A DNA stretch of 13,747 nt from Candidatus Gottesmanbacteria bacterium RIFCSPHIGHO2_01_FULL_46_14 (GCA_001780895.1 MFJJ01000001.1:1-13747), one strand, 5' to 3'. Positions 1-7,015 are shown, counted from the first letter of the stretch. Numbers and translations are program-made. The notes: generated by a model not told the origin, from the letters alone.

Positions 1-1
1 A

Positions 2-520
2 GCAGATTTACAGATCAGTGGCAATGGTGTCGGATCGGCCAATACCATTAGAGTAAAAAATGAATGCAAAGTCAAGGTTGATCAGAAAAATGACACAAAT
101 GTTGATCTTACTGTGAATTCCTCTGCAAACAGTGGTGAAAATATCGCAAATGGAAATACCGGCGGCACAGTAACCATAAATACAGGAAAAGCAGAGTCTG
201 AAGTAACAGTCGGAGTAACAGGTGGCGATAACGATGCAACACCACCGGATTGTTGCGTGTGCTCCGATCCTGCCCAAACACAACTCATTGCTGATAATGG
301 TGTCGGTTCAGTAAATAAGATAAAAACGAAATCTGAACGAAAGCTCACCGAGAAGCAATCGACGAAAACTAAATTGAAAGCAAGTCTTAAGTCCAAAGCA
401 AAGAGTGGGGAGAATGTAACAAATGGAAATACCGGATCTGGTGTTTCTGTTACGACTGATGACGTACTATCTACTGTAGACGTCACTGTGGATGGTGGAT
501 TTAATACACTTAATCCTTGA
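2..520 (+). CDS. Asn/Gly/Thr-rich repeat surface protein, 5'-truncated
   Basis: The open frame enters from the left edge and ends at TGA 518-520, giving 172 visible residues; the true start lies outside the window. Two repeat units are visible. Unit 1 runs from ISGNGVGSAN through SGENIANGNTGG and a TGKA core to the cysteine cluster DCCVC; unit 2 starts at ADNGVGSVN and ends near the C-terminus. The pattern matches the minus-strand proteins at 1155-5271, so it is a paralogue. Unit 2 is unusual in being strongly basic (about ten Lys/Arg in the GSVNKIKTK to KSKAKSGEN stretch), while the paralogue at 4045-5271 is acidic. There is no C-terminal membrane anchor or sorting signal. An extracellular structural role is inferred from composition and from the secreted, sortase-linked relatives; no enzyme motif is seen. 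It converges on the sortase gene across a terminator. Confidence 0.8.
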   Translation, partial: ADLQISGNGVGSANTIRVKNECKVKVDQKNDTNVDLTVNSSANSGENIANGNTGGTVTINTGKAESEVTVGVTGGDNDATPPDCCVCSDPAQTQLIADNGVGSVNKIKTKSERKLTEKQSTKTKLKASLKSKAKSGENVTNGNTGSGVSVTTDDVLSTVDVTVDGGFNTLNP

Positions 521-540
521 TTTCTTTTGAAGGATAAAAG

Positions 541-577
541 AAAGCCCTGCTTTGGTCTGCCCGAGTAGGGCTTTTTT
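541..577 (+). terminator. Intrinsic terminator between convergent genes
   Basis: AAAGCCCT (541-548) pairs with AGGGCTTT (567-574), and a T run follows to 577. It lies 20 nt after the plus-strand stop. The other strand reads GGGCTTTCTTTT after the same stem, so it may also end the minus-strand sortase operon, whose last stop is at 583. Confidence 0.85.
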
Positions 578-582
578 ATGCC

Positions 583-1206
583 CTAAGGACGAAGGGGTTT
601 GGCGTGGACGATTAAACGCTTGGTGTCCAAAAAACCTGAGCAGGTAAAAAGTGTTAACTGCTCTGTATCTGCCGGTTTTATGTGTTCTACTTCTTTTGGA
701 TCAACAAGTTTTGTTTCTTCTACTCTATAACGGAACCAACGGTCTTTCGTAAGAATATACACAACTTCGTCTTTTTTTATCTCCCGGAGTGGGCCAAATA
801 GTTCATTACGGGCGTGAGCAAACACGACGATAGTACCGTTTTGTCCTGGGTTTGCGGAACCCACGCCATGAGAAGCAGTTGTTTCTGATAGTTCCCAGTA
901 CCCATTCACTACGCGAGCTTCAACGATCGACAGGTCTACTTTTCTGGTAGGTACGACAATCCGAAGTGGAGGTTGGGTTGGAACAGAAGTACCCAGGAGT
1001 TTCTCATCAATGCGAAATGGGCCGGTATCGATTGGTTGGTTTATCGTCGTTTTGGTAATCTGGGTTGACGCCGTGGGTTTTGGTGTAAATACGATTTTAT
1101 AAACAGTCGGAAACGTGACCAGGAGAAAGCCTAAGGCGAACAGCCAAAGACCTATTAAAGAGCGAGATGGTTTTTTTGCGCCAGATACGCGCCTGCGAGC
1201 AGACAT
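583..1206 (-). CDS. Sortase, membrane-anchored transpeptidase
   Basis: A 207-residue sortase-family cysteine transpeptidase, expected to cleave a C-terminal sorting signal on secreted proteins and join them to an acceptor outside the membrane. The N-terminus is basic (SARRR), followed by one membrane segment at about residues 17-40 and a Thr/Pro-rich spacer. The catalytic domain shows the three expected residues: His131 in VVFAHARN, Cys189 in TLFTCSG, and Arg197 in DTKRLIVHAK. The segment FGPLREIKKDEVVYI is typical of class D/E-like sortases, but I cannot fix the class. The ATG at 1206 is the only reasonable start, because the membrane segment follows closely; no clear Shine-Dalgarno site is seen. 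It overlaps the upstream substrate-like gene by 52 nt, suggesting translational coupling. It is the last gene of the minus-strand surface-protein operon. Confidence 0.92.
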   Translation of the reverse strand: MSARRRVSGAKKPSRSLIGLWLFALGFLLVTFPTVYKIVFTPKPTASTQITKTTINQPIDTGPFRIDEKLLGTSVPTQPPLRIVVPTRKVDLSIVEARVVNGYWELSETTASHGVGSANPGQNGTIVVFAHARNELFGPLREIKKDEVVYILTKDRWFRYRVEETKLVDPKEVEHIKPADTEQLTLFTCSGFLDTKRLIVHAKPLRP

Positions 1207-1724
1207 ACGATGCCAGTAGAAATGATGAGAAGTTCTATCGTGTTTTCACCCGAAGCTGCAGAAAGTCCAATTACTTGGCCTCCTCCACCAACTCCCCCGC
1301 CTCCTCCGTTACCACCACCGTCGCCCCCATCCCCCGGAGGTCCGCCAATTCCTGCGGTTGGTGTAGGAGTCGGTGCTTCTCCTGGTTTTTGTGTCGGTGA
1401 AGGCGAAGGTGTGCCGTCTTTGCAGCAGGGGACATCGGCAGTATTGTTGTTGAAATTGTTTTTTACGCCAACATCCACCGTGGCATCTCCCGTGGTTGCA
1501 CTTCCGGAATTTCCGCCGGTGTTGGCATTGGCGTCGACGTTAGTATCGGCGGATCCGTTATTTTGTTGGAGAACGGTCGTTGACTGATTTTGATTGATGT
1601 TGAGCGAGTTATTGGAACCTGATGCATTGCCGGAGATTTCGTATTGATCAGCAAGAGCGATGCGAGCTGCTGTTGCCGCGATGATAAGAATAAGTCCAAC
1701 GATAGTTAGACGAACTGCTTTCAT
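1155..1724 (-). CDS. Small repeat surface protein with sorting-like C-terminal anchor (candidate sortase substrate)
   Basis: 189 residues. A hydrophobic signal segment (about 5-25, ending near IALA-D) is followed by one copy of the family repeat (about 29-98: YEISGNASGSNN, NANTGGN, TTGDA, KNNFNNN) and a CC pair at 100-101. A Pro/Thr linker (105-123) and a Gly-rich linker (125-149) lead to GLSAASGEN, a transmembrane helix (about 162-182) and the short tail AQKNHLAL. Motif, hydrophobic helix and short polar tail is the order of a sortase sorting signal, and GLSAASG is a plausible noncanonical stand-in for LPxTG. The next gene is a sortase overlapping its 3' end by 52 nt, which strengthens that reading. 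It starts 10 nt after the stop of the large repeat protein, so the three genes probably form one operon. The substrate role is inference. Confidence 0.85.
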   Translation of the reverse strand: MKAVRLTIVGLILIIAATAARIALADQYEISGNASGSNNSLNINQNQSTTVLQQNNGSADTNVDANANTGGNSGSATTGDATVDVGVKNNFNNNTADVPCCKDGTPSPSPTQKPGEAPTPTPTAGIGGPPGDGGDGGGNGGGGGVGGGGQVIGLSAASGENTIELLIISTGIVCLLAGAYLAQKNHLAL

Positions 1725-1734
1725 AGAGTAGCTT

Positions 1735-3954
1735 TTAGAGCAGGGAGTTTAATGCACTGGCAATTCTCTTGAGGGGCAGTGAGAAATGGGGCAAGCGTAC
1801 GAAGAGGATTATAGCAAGGGGAAGCGCCAAAAGCAACCATGCGAGATTTATCGTAACTTTTTTGTGATCTTGTACTGCTGCAACATCACCGGACTTTTGG
1901 TTCGTTGACGTTTCACCCAGAACAAATGCACCGGATGAAGGAGTCCGGTTAGATGAATTACCTATCGCTAAAACACCTGATGTCGGTGTGGGAGTCGGTT
2001 GCCAGCTTGTTCCAGTTCCACCATTTGAATTGTTTTGTGTTGGAGCAGATTGATCTTGATCTGGATTTGTTTGTTGCGATGTTGCTACATCAGCTCCACC
2101 TATTGCGAATTGCTGTTCCTGTTGTTCTTGTACGATTGTTTTTTTCGTATCTGGTGTAAAAAAGTTACCAGTCCACGATCCAAAGACGTTGACTACGGTT
2201 ACAAAGAGTTTCCCTTTGCTGCTTATATTGTTATTTACAAAATTCACGAGATTTGCGATGACGTTGGCATCTCCAGTTTGTATTGTGCTATTGCCTCCGG
2301 TATTTTTGCTTGTGCTATTGCCTCCGGTATTTGCTGAAAGATCCATGGTATTGGTTATGTGCGCGGTGTTTGTTTGAACGGTCGTATTGGATGTATTTTG
2401 TGTGATTGATCCCATGTTTGTCGATCCTGCACCGTTGCCGCTATTTGTCACAGATATTTCTCCTGACGGATCTACTTGAAATTCCGTTCCTGCGGATCCA
2501 GCCATGTTAGCGCCGTCTGGTGATCCCATAAGTTTTCCGATCCAATTACCGGCCTCATTGACCAGTACGAGCCACCAGACTCCCCCATCAACATTATTAT
2601 TGGCGATATTGAGAACTTGTGCGTCGACATTCGCGCTGCCGGTTTTTATGCTGTTGTTGCCGTTGGTATTTTTATTGACGTCATTTTCCCCGGTTTGTGC
2701 ATCGACTGAGATAAGGTTATCGATAACGGCGGTATTGGTTTGGTAGGTTTGATCTGTATTGGTAATAGTGGCGTTTGTAGTATTTGTTGACGAAGCGCCA
2801 TTATTGATATTTGCAAGGGTGGTATTTAAATTACCACAACACGTTCCCAGCATTTCTTCAGGGAAGATTATGTCACCCTTTAGATCTCCATATATATTAA
2901 CTACTCCGTAAACCACATTTCCTGCGATATTATTGTTTGCGAACGTTAATGAATTTGCAGAAATATTAGCATCTCCGGTAGTTATTGATGTATTTCCGCC
3001 TGTATTTTTGTCAGCAGTATTATTGCCTGAATCAGCTCCAAGGATCATGGTATTGGTAACGGTTGCGTCATTTGTCTGAAATGTAGCGTTAGAGCTGTTT
3101 TGGTCCAGCGTTCCAGTATTGGTTGAGTCTGCACCGTTACCGGTGTTTGCGATAGATGTTGATCCCGTTGAACACCCTGATATGCAATTTGCAGCAAAAT
3201 CCAGTACTAAATCACCCATCTGGTCATCGACAACGTTAAACTCCGAGACCGCGACACCCGCGATATTTGTATTTAAGGCGGTAATGAGAGTTCCAGACGT
3301 ATTGGCATCGCCAGTGGTAATCGTCGTATCGCCGAGATTTTTTGAAGCAGTATTTTGACCGGTAACTGAGGATCCAGACAAATCGTTGACAACGCTTGCT
3401 GAATTGTTTTGAAGTGTCGTAGTTGAGTCGGTAATGGTAGCAGATCCTGTATTTGTCGATCCGGTTCCATTATCCGTATTTGCAATAGTGACGCTTCCGG
3501 TACCACCAGAACCCGCCGGTAGAAATGAGCTATTCGTATTTGCGTCACTTTCTAAAACTGCAGTTGTTGTCGCATCACCAGTAGCAACAGATGGGTCATT
3601 TTGACCGCTTGCCGTTTGATTGCCTGTCCCCTGTTCCTGAGAAACTGATTGCGTGGGCTCTTGAGTCGGGGTTGGTGAAGGCTGTGTTGATTCTTGATCT
3701 GTATCTACCGAATCTTTTTTTGGTTTTGGTGTATCAGTCGGTGTTGGTTCTTCCGTTGGTGTTGGATCCGGATTATATGTTGGTGCAGTTGGTGCAGTAG
3801 GAGCGCTTGGAGCTTCAGGTGCAGTGGGCGCAGTCGGAGCTGTTGGCGCGTTCGGAGCAGGAGGCGGTGTCGGAGCCTCATATGCCAGGACAAGCGGCAT
3901 CTGTTGAAGGAAAAGAATACCTATTATACTGATTATCGCGATACATTTTTTCAT
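1735..3954 (-). CDS. Large multi-repeat secreted protein with Pro-rich N-terminus and C-terminal membrane anchor
   Basis: 739 residues. A signal peptide (about 1-24, ending VLA-YE) is followed by an Ala-Pro-Thr tract (36-59) and a PTPT/charged linker (60-110). Four to five repeat units follow, marked by TGDA/TGSA cores at about 126, 214, 326, 438 and 560 and by NTGG/NTNG before several of them. Each unit ends in a more hydrophobic stretch such as VVNIYGDLKGDIIF or FVTVVNVFGSWTGNFF. Cysteines are few: C257/C261 and the pair C372-C373. A Gln/Asn-rich and PTPTPT linker leads to one membrane helix (about 702-720) and a 19-residue basic tail; I see no clear sorting motif. The composition suggests an extracellular beta-rich fibre or adhesin held to the membrane. 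No catalytic domain is recognised. The ATG at 3954 is chosen because the signal peptide starts there; no Shine-Dalgarno site precedes it. Confidence 0.88.
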   Translation of the reverse strand: MKKCIAIISIIGILFLQQMPLVLAYEAPTPPPAPNAPTAPTAPTAPEAPSAPTAPTAPTYNPDPTPTEEPTPTDTPKPKKDSVDTDQESTQPSPTPTQEPTQSVSQEQGTGNQTASGQNDPSVATGDATTTAVLESDANTNSSFLPAGSGGTGSVTIANTDNGTGSTNTGSATITDSTTTLQNNSASVVNDLSGSSVTGQNTASKNLGDTTITTGDANTSGTLITALNTNIAGVAVSEFNVVDDQMGDLVLDFAANCISGCSTGSTSIANTGNGADSTNTGTLDQNSSNATFQTNDATVTNTMILGADSGNNTADKNTGGNTSITTGDANISANSLTFANNNIAGNVVYGVVNIYGDLKGDIIFPEEMLGTCCGNLNTTLANINNGASSTNTTNATITNTDQTYQTNTAVIDNLISVDAQTGENDVNKNTNGNNSIKTGSANVDAQVLNIANNNVDGGVWWLVLVNEAGNWIGKLMGSPDGANMAGSAGTEFQVDPSGEISVTNSGNGAGSTNMGSITQNTSNTTVQTNTAHITNTMDLSANTGGNSTSKNTGGNSTIQTGDANVIANLVNFVNNNISSKGKLFVTVVNVFGSWTGNFFTPDTKKTIVQEQQEQQFAIGGADVATSQQTNPDQDQSAPTQNNSNGGTGTSWQPTPTPTSGVLAIGNSSNRTPSSGAFVLGETSTNQKSGDVAAVQDHKKVTINLAWLLLALPLAIILFVRLPHFSLPLKRIASALNSLL
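3778..3849 (-). repeat. Ala-Pro-Thr coding tandem repeat
   Basis: Degenerate 9-nt repeats encode APT/APE/APS triplets, residues 36-59 of the large repeat protein. They form a proline-rich spacer just after the signal peptide, likely to hold the repeat domain away from the membrane. Such tracts vary easily in length by slippage. Confidence 0.7.
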
Positions 3955-3988
3955 ACAACTATATACATTATTTGTTTTGAACCTTCGG

Positions 3989-4033
3989 TTGTAGGGTGTC
4001 TCGTAGAAGTGCTTTTACGAGCTCACCCTACAA
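3989..4033. repeat. Strong intercistronic hairpin without a U tract
   Basis: TTGTAGGGTG, a T, then CTCGTA pairs with TACGAG, CT, CACCCTACAA across a loop of about 10 nt: 16 base pairs with one asymmetric interruption. It fills half of the 90-nt gap between the acidic repeat gene and the large repeat gene. Neither strand has a T run after it, so it is not a standard terminator; an mRNA-stability or processing hairpin is a reasonable inference. Confidence 0.7.
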
Positions 4034-4044
4034 ACCGATTGGTA

Positions 4045-5271
4045 TTACAGTCCGAGTAAGGCCATTAATTGTTCCCAACCCAGCTGAACATTGAAGTTGA
4101 AACCAATCTCGGGAAAATCCGCAGGAGCATCTGCTCCGTAGGTATTACTATTTCCCGTGTTTCCTACTTCAACGGTTGTATCTGCATCACCGGTTTGGAT
4201 AGACGGATCTGCTCCATCTACGCCACCAGTGTTTTCTTCGGCTTCGTTGTTACCGGAATCAGCATCTGCATCAACATGATTTTTCAGCGTATCGGCTACA
4301 TTATCCTGAAATACTTCAAGATCACCGCCGAGTTTTGCTTCAATCTCGTTTTCAGAATCGACTCCATTGCCAGCAACTTTTGCCAACAGATCATAGAGAC
4401 AACCACAGTCCACGTCTGCCCAGTTAAAGTTGACCATATTGTCAACCGTTACGTCGACCGTAGCATCACCGGTTTCGATAGAAACATCTCCACCGGTATT
4501 TTCTTCGGCTTCGTTGTCTCCTGTGTCGGCATCTGCATCAACCTTGTTTTTAACTTCCGCATCATTGTCTTGTGTAAGCAGGACACCGCCATCGAGATCT
4601 AATTCGATCTCGTTTTCGGAGTCCGCACCATTATCAAGGATACGAAGACTCATTGTTGGTGTAGATCCATTGCCTCCCACCTGAGCCAAATTTGCATTGG
4701 CTGTTGTGGAGACAGCTACAGTGGCAGAAGCATCACCGGTTTCGATAGAAACATCACCACCGGTATTTTCTTCGGCCTCGTTATCACCTGAGTTTGAGTC
4801 AGCATCAACATGGTTTTTGACATCAGCGACATTTTTCTGATATACCTCAACTCCAGAATCTTTACCGTCTTTTACTTCAACTTCGTTTTCTGAGTCAGCT
4901 CCGTTACCGGAGATAAGCACATCAACATTGTTGTTGCCACAGCAATCAACGGATGCTGCATTGCTGTTGACGGTATTTTGTACGTTTACGTCTGTCGTCG
5001 CATCACCAGTCGAGATAGAAACGTCACCACCAGTGTTTTCTTCGGCTTCGTTATCACCGGTATCAGATGACGCATTGACATGATTGTCGATTGTTGCATC
5101 ATTATTTTGTGTAACAACTGTCGACTGATTCAGTTTAATTTCTACCTCGTTTTCGGAGTCAGCACCGTTTCCAGAGATGACGAGAGTTGTATCGGCAAAT
5201 GCTGGAATCGTTGCCTGCAGCAACACTGCTCCAGAAGCAAGTATAGAAATAATTTGTTTTTTAAGTGTCAT
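4045..5271 (-). CDS. Acidic four-unit repeat secreted protein
   Basis: 408 residues from the ATG at 5271. This start is chosen because a strong Shine-Dalgarno site lies 9 nt upstream and a signal peptide follows at once (basic KK, hydrophobic core, IPAFA-D, about 1-26). An ATG at 5313 in the same frame would put 14 charged residues before the signal peptide. Four repeats begin at about 33, 121, 213 and 301, each with GNGADSENE-like starts, EAEENTGG and a TGDA/TGDAS core. Cysteines occur as C110-C111 and C289/C291 at unit ends. The protein is very acidic, which would suit Ca2+ or other cation binding, though no canonical EF-hand or RTX nonapeptide is seen. It ends in a short hydrophobic segment without membrane anchor or sorting motif. 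It is probably released or held non-covalently on the cell surface. Confidence 0.9.
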   Translation of the reverse strand: MTLKKQIISILASGAVLLQATIPAFADTTLVISGNGADSENEVEIKLNQSTVVTQNNDATIDNHVNASSDTGDNEAEENTGGDVSISTGDATTDVNVQNTVNSNAASVDCCGNNNVDVLISGNGADSENEVEVKDGKDSGVEVYQKNVADVKNHVDADSNSGDNEAEENTGGDVSIETGDASATVAVSTTANANLAQVGGNGSTPTMSLRILDNGADSENEIELDLDGGVLLTQDNDAEVKNKVDADADTGDNEAEENTGGDVSIETGDATVDVTVDNMVNFNWADVDCGCLYDLLAKVAGNGVDSENEIEAKLGGDLEVFQDNVADTLKNHVDADADSGNNEAEENTGGVDGADPSIQTGDADTTVEVGNTGNSNTYGADAPADFPEIGFNFNVQLGWEQLMALLGL

Positions 5272-5280
5272 TATATATTT

Positions 5281-5288
5281 CACCTCCC
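5281..5288 (-). promoter_or_regulatory. Strong Shine-Dalgarno site
   Basis: The minus strand reads GGGAGGTG nine nucleotides before ATG 5271. It is the clearest ribosome-binding site in the window and fixes the start of the acidic repeat gene. Most other genes here have none, which suggests unusually strong translation of this protein. Confidence 0.88.
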
Positions 5289-5390
5289 TTCGCGATATAT
5301 TTCCCTCGTCCAATGGACGAAAGATTGCACTTCTTCATCCCTCCTCACCCCTCGAAAGGGTTCGTCCTCGTCCGCCAGTTGGCGAGACGG

Positions 5391-5446
5391 GATAAAAAAA
5401 CGGAGGCGTCTCGTCCCGATTAAATCGGGAAGAAATGCCTCCGTTT
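5391..5446 (-). terminator. Intrinsic terminator with nested palindrome
   Basis: On the minus strand AAACGGAGGC (5446-5437) pairs with GCCTCCGTTT (5407-5398), and T residues run on to 5394. Inside the loop is a second perfect stem, TCCCGAT/ATCGGGA (5414-5430). It may end the operon whose last stop is at 5602, or attenuate transcription from the promoter at 5538-5567 towards the acidic repeat gene. Confidence 0.85.
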
Positions 5447-5537
5447 GCGGTCAGCGTCTTTTTTCTATTTAGATATTGGGCAGAAAACTATCGAGGGGCA
5501 GTACGTGTATATAGTATTTAATATAACGTATAAAATT

Positions 5538-5567
5538 ATTATTGATATAATTTTGTGTGTTTGTCAA
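5538..5567 (-). promoter_or_regulatory. Sigma-70-like promoter for the repeat-protein operon
   Basis: The minus strand has TTGACA (5567-5562), an 18-nt spacer and AATAAT (5543-5538), five of six -10 matches. The predicted start is near 5531, about 260 nt before ATG 5271 and upstream of the terminator at 5446-5391. Confidence 0.55.
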
Positions 5568-5601
5568 TACCCTATTTATACCTTCTATGAAATAAACCTT
5601 T

Positions 5602-5817
5602 TCACGTTACTATAACTGTACCACTCATTTTTCGTGGTGTTGGATTCGTGTGATGGATTGATACGCTGGTTTTTTTTATATTTCGGACGGTAATTTGCGT
5701 GACGACACTATTTTGGACGTAAATCTCAATACTCCCATACGTATTGACGGTTTTGAGCGCATGCACGACCTCATCGACGAGTGCCTGCGAAACGTGCTGT
5801 GTTGAATAATCAACCAT
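5602..5817 (-). CDS. Small YezD/DUF2292-like protein
   Basis: 71 residues. The core, VVHALKTVNTYGSIEIYVQNSVVTQITVRN, resembles the small YezD (DUF2292) family, which has a helix, a (Y)GSIxIxVQDxxVVQI strand pair and a charged end. The family's function is not known to me. This copy has an extra 20-residue tail rich in His, Thr and Pro (SIHHTNPTPRK). There is no signal peptide or membrane segment, so it is probably cytoplasmic. It starts 5 nt after the stop of the upstream membrane-protein gene with no Shine-Dalgarno site, implying coupled translation. The family call rests on pattern memory only. Confidence 0.75.
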   Translation of the reverse strand: MVDYSTQHVSQALVDEVVHALKTVNTYGSIEIYVQNSVVTQITVRNIKKTSVSIHHTNPTPRKMSGTVIVT

Positions 5818-5822
5818 TGTTG

Positions 5823-6524
5823 TTAGTTAAATGCCAGCGGTACTTTTTCTTTATCCCCATTGATCTCTCCGATCAATATAACGAGATTTTGATCAGTGTC
5901 ATTTATCGGGAACCCGAGTCGGGTCGATTTCGTTGATATTGGCTGGATAGAAACAGGGTCGCTATGAATATCGGCGGCAAGTAATTCTTGTTCGTTTCCC
6001 CCAATGGATAAGCGTACATAATCGCGAACGCTGACCTCGAGCGCTTTGTTATAGTCATTGGTTAATTTAATTGTGAGGATAAGAAACCGTCTGCCTTTTA
6101 CGGCAACCATGCGTTGACCTTTTACAATAATTTCATCGCGAAGATCGGCTGATTCGATAACGTATTTAAGCTTAGAAAGCTCTTTTCCTTTTGTGTCTTT
6201 TAGAGGAAATGCAAATTCCCGATTGAGAGTAAGTGTAGCGATCGGGCCTTTGAGTTGAACCCGTTGATCGGAAAGAAGAGATACAGAGGAACGCACTACA
6301 GTTCCCACTGCTGCCAGTATTCCGATAATAATAATACCCAGGAGTATTTTAGGAAGGTATCGTTTCCAGGGAAAGTTTGCAAAGCGCTGGCGCCCAAAGC
6401 GAAATCTGAGATTCGAAAAAAATTGTTGGAGCGACGAAAAACGATCACCACTAGCATCGGCGATCACGGAAAAGAGCGTTGATGGAACGAGTGCTGCAAC
6501 AGCAGATGATCGTCGGGATCTCAT
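5823..6524 (-). CDS. Single-pass membrane protein with DUF4352-like extracellular domain
   Basis: 233 residues from ATG 6524. A basic, Ser-rich cytoplasmic stretch (MRSRRSS and following) leads to one membrane segment (about 58-80, KILLGIIIIGILAAVGTVV). A C-terminal all-beta domain contains RRFLILTIKLTNDYNKALEVSVRDYVRLSIGG. This hydrophobic-L-T/K-x-x-N pattern is that of DUF4352-type immunoglobulin-like domains, usually found outside the membrane in Gram-positive and CPR lineages. Function is unknown. A TTG at 6569 would extend the frame by 15 residues, but that start falls inside a good promoter (6585-6556), so the ATG is preferred. It is followed after 5 nt by the small YezD-like gene. Confidence 0.8.
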   Translation of the reverse strand: MRSRRSSAVAALVPSTLFSVIADASGDRFSSLQQFFSNLRFRFGRQRFANFPWKRYLPKILLGIIIIGILAAVGTVVRSSVSLLSDQRVQLKGPIATLTLNREFAFPLKDTKGKELSKLKYVIESADLRDEIIVKGQRMVAVKGRRFLILTIKLTNDYNKALEVSVRDYVRLSIGGNEQELLAADIHSDPVSIQPISTKSTRLGFPINDTDQNLVILIGEINGDKEKVPLAFN

Positions 6525-6555
6525 TTTTTTTGAAGGCAGTGGGCGGGGCTGAGTT

Positions 6556-6585
6556 ATATTAACAATCAAAAACTTCTCTTGTCAA
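6556..6585 (-). promoter_or_regulatory. Sigma-70-like promoter
   Basis: The minus strand has a perfect TTGACA (6585-6580), an 18-nt spacer and TAATAT (6561-6556). The predicted start near 6549 gives a short leader before ATG 6524. The promoter lies just after the stop of the preceding gene (6590), so it lets the last two genes of the cluster be transcribed on their own. Confidence 0.6.
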
Positions 6586-6589
6586 TAGG

Positions 6590-7015
6590 CTAGCGCGAAA
6601 TGACAATGGAAACATCGGAATCTCCGTCACGTTTTGTAATCGTCACCTTAATTTTACTTTCGTTTTTTGCCGCCGTCAGGACATTATTGACGGTGTCATT
6701 TGCTGTTGTTTGTACAAACGAACGGACATTCATATTAAGTTGCTTGATTTTATTTCTATACCAATCGGTAATCGTTTGTGCGTCGTCGGTGCTTGTCAGT
6801 GTCACGGAACCATTTGATTGTGATCCAATCGTCGCAGCGGGATAGATGAAGCCGTCAGGATCTGTCGGAGGTATTGTAGGAACTGGTGTATCCGTCGGTA
6901 CTGACTCACCGAGTACTACTTCTTCCTCAGGTGGTGATTCCACAGTAATTTTATTTCGTACAAAAATTCCCCCACCAACCAAGATGACTGCGATAATAAG
7001 AATAGCTATGTGCAT
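6590..7015 (-). CDS. N-terminally anchored small extracellular domain protein
   Basis: 141 residues. A membrane segment begins directly after Met (about 3-20, IAILIIAVILVGGGIFV). An acidic and Pro/Thr-rich linker follows (about 27-54, including PTDTPVPTIPPTDPDG), then an alpha/beta domain of about 85 residues with STDDAQTITDWYRNKI and an alternating strand ending KIKVTITKRDGDSDVSIVI. I do not recognise the family with certainty. The pattern suggests a small domain displayed outside the cell on a stalk. Its ATG overlaps the upstream TAA as TAATG, so it is translationally coupled to the PH-domain gene. Confidence 0.8.
   Translation of the reverse strand: MHIAILIIAVILVGGGIFVRNKITVESPPEEEVVLGESVPTDTPVPTIPPTDPDGFIYPAATIGSQSNGSVTLTSTDDAQTITDWYRNKIKQLNMNVRSFVQTTANDTVNNVLTAAKNESKIKVTITKRDGDSDVSIVISR

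Larger units (their letters stand above)
5272..5601 (-). other. Gene-free structured leader region
   Basis: 330 bases without a credible gene. On the minus strand, in order: a promoter (5567-5538), AT-rich sequence, an intrinsic terminator (5446-5391), two small hairpins (CGCCA/TGGCG at 5373-5384 and TCGTC/GACGA at 5306-5320) and the Shine-Dalgarno site. Segment 5383-5389 (CGAGACG) is complementary to 5407-5413 (CGTCTCG), which lies beside the terminator stem, so alternative folds are possible. The layout resembles an attenuated leader, but no known riboswitch class is recognised. Confidence 0.55.

Noticed and set aside
82..486. Open minus-strand frame opposite the left-edge repeat protein
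   Set aside because: It is the antisense of a strongly patterned repeat protein, rich in Ser/Phe/Val from reversed Asn/Gly/Thr codons, with no start signal. The same applies to plus-strand frames opposite 1155-5271.
1735..5271. Regular DNA repeats that might suggest a CRISPR array
   Set aside because: The repeats are degenerate, have codon periodicity, and translate into conserved protein units; there is no constant-length spacer pattern.
5272..5313. Extended start for the acidic repeat protein at 5313
   Set aside because: It would place 14 charged residues before the signal peptide and would bury the strong Shine-Dalgarno site inside the gene.
6525..6569. TTG start at 6569 for the DUF4352-like protein
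   Set aside because: It lies within the spacer of a TTGACA-18-TAATAT promoter, so the codon would not be transcribed from it; ATG 6524 is a better fit.
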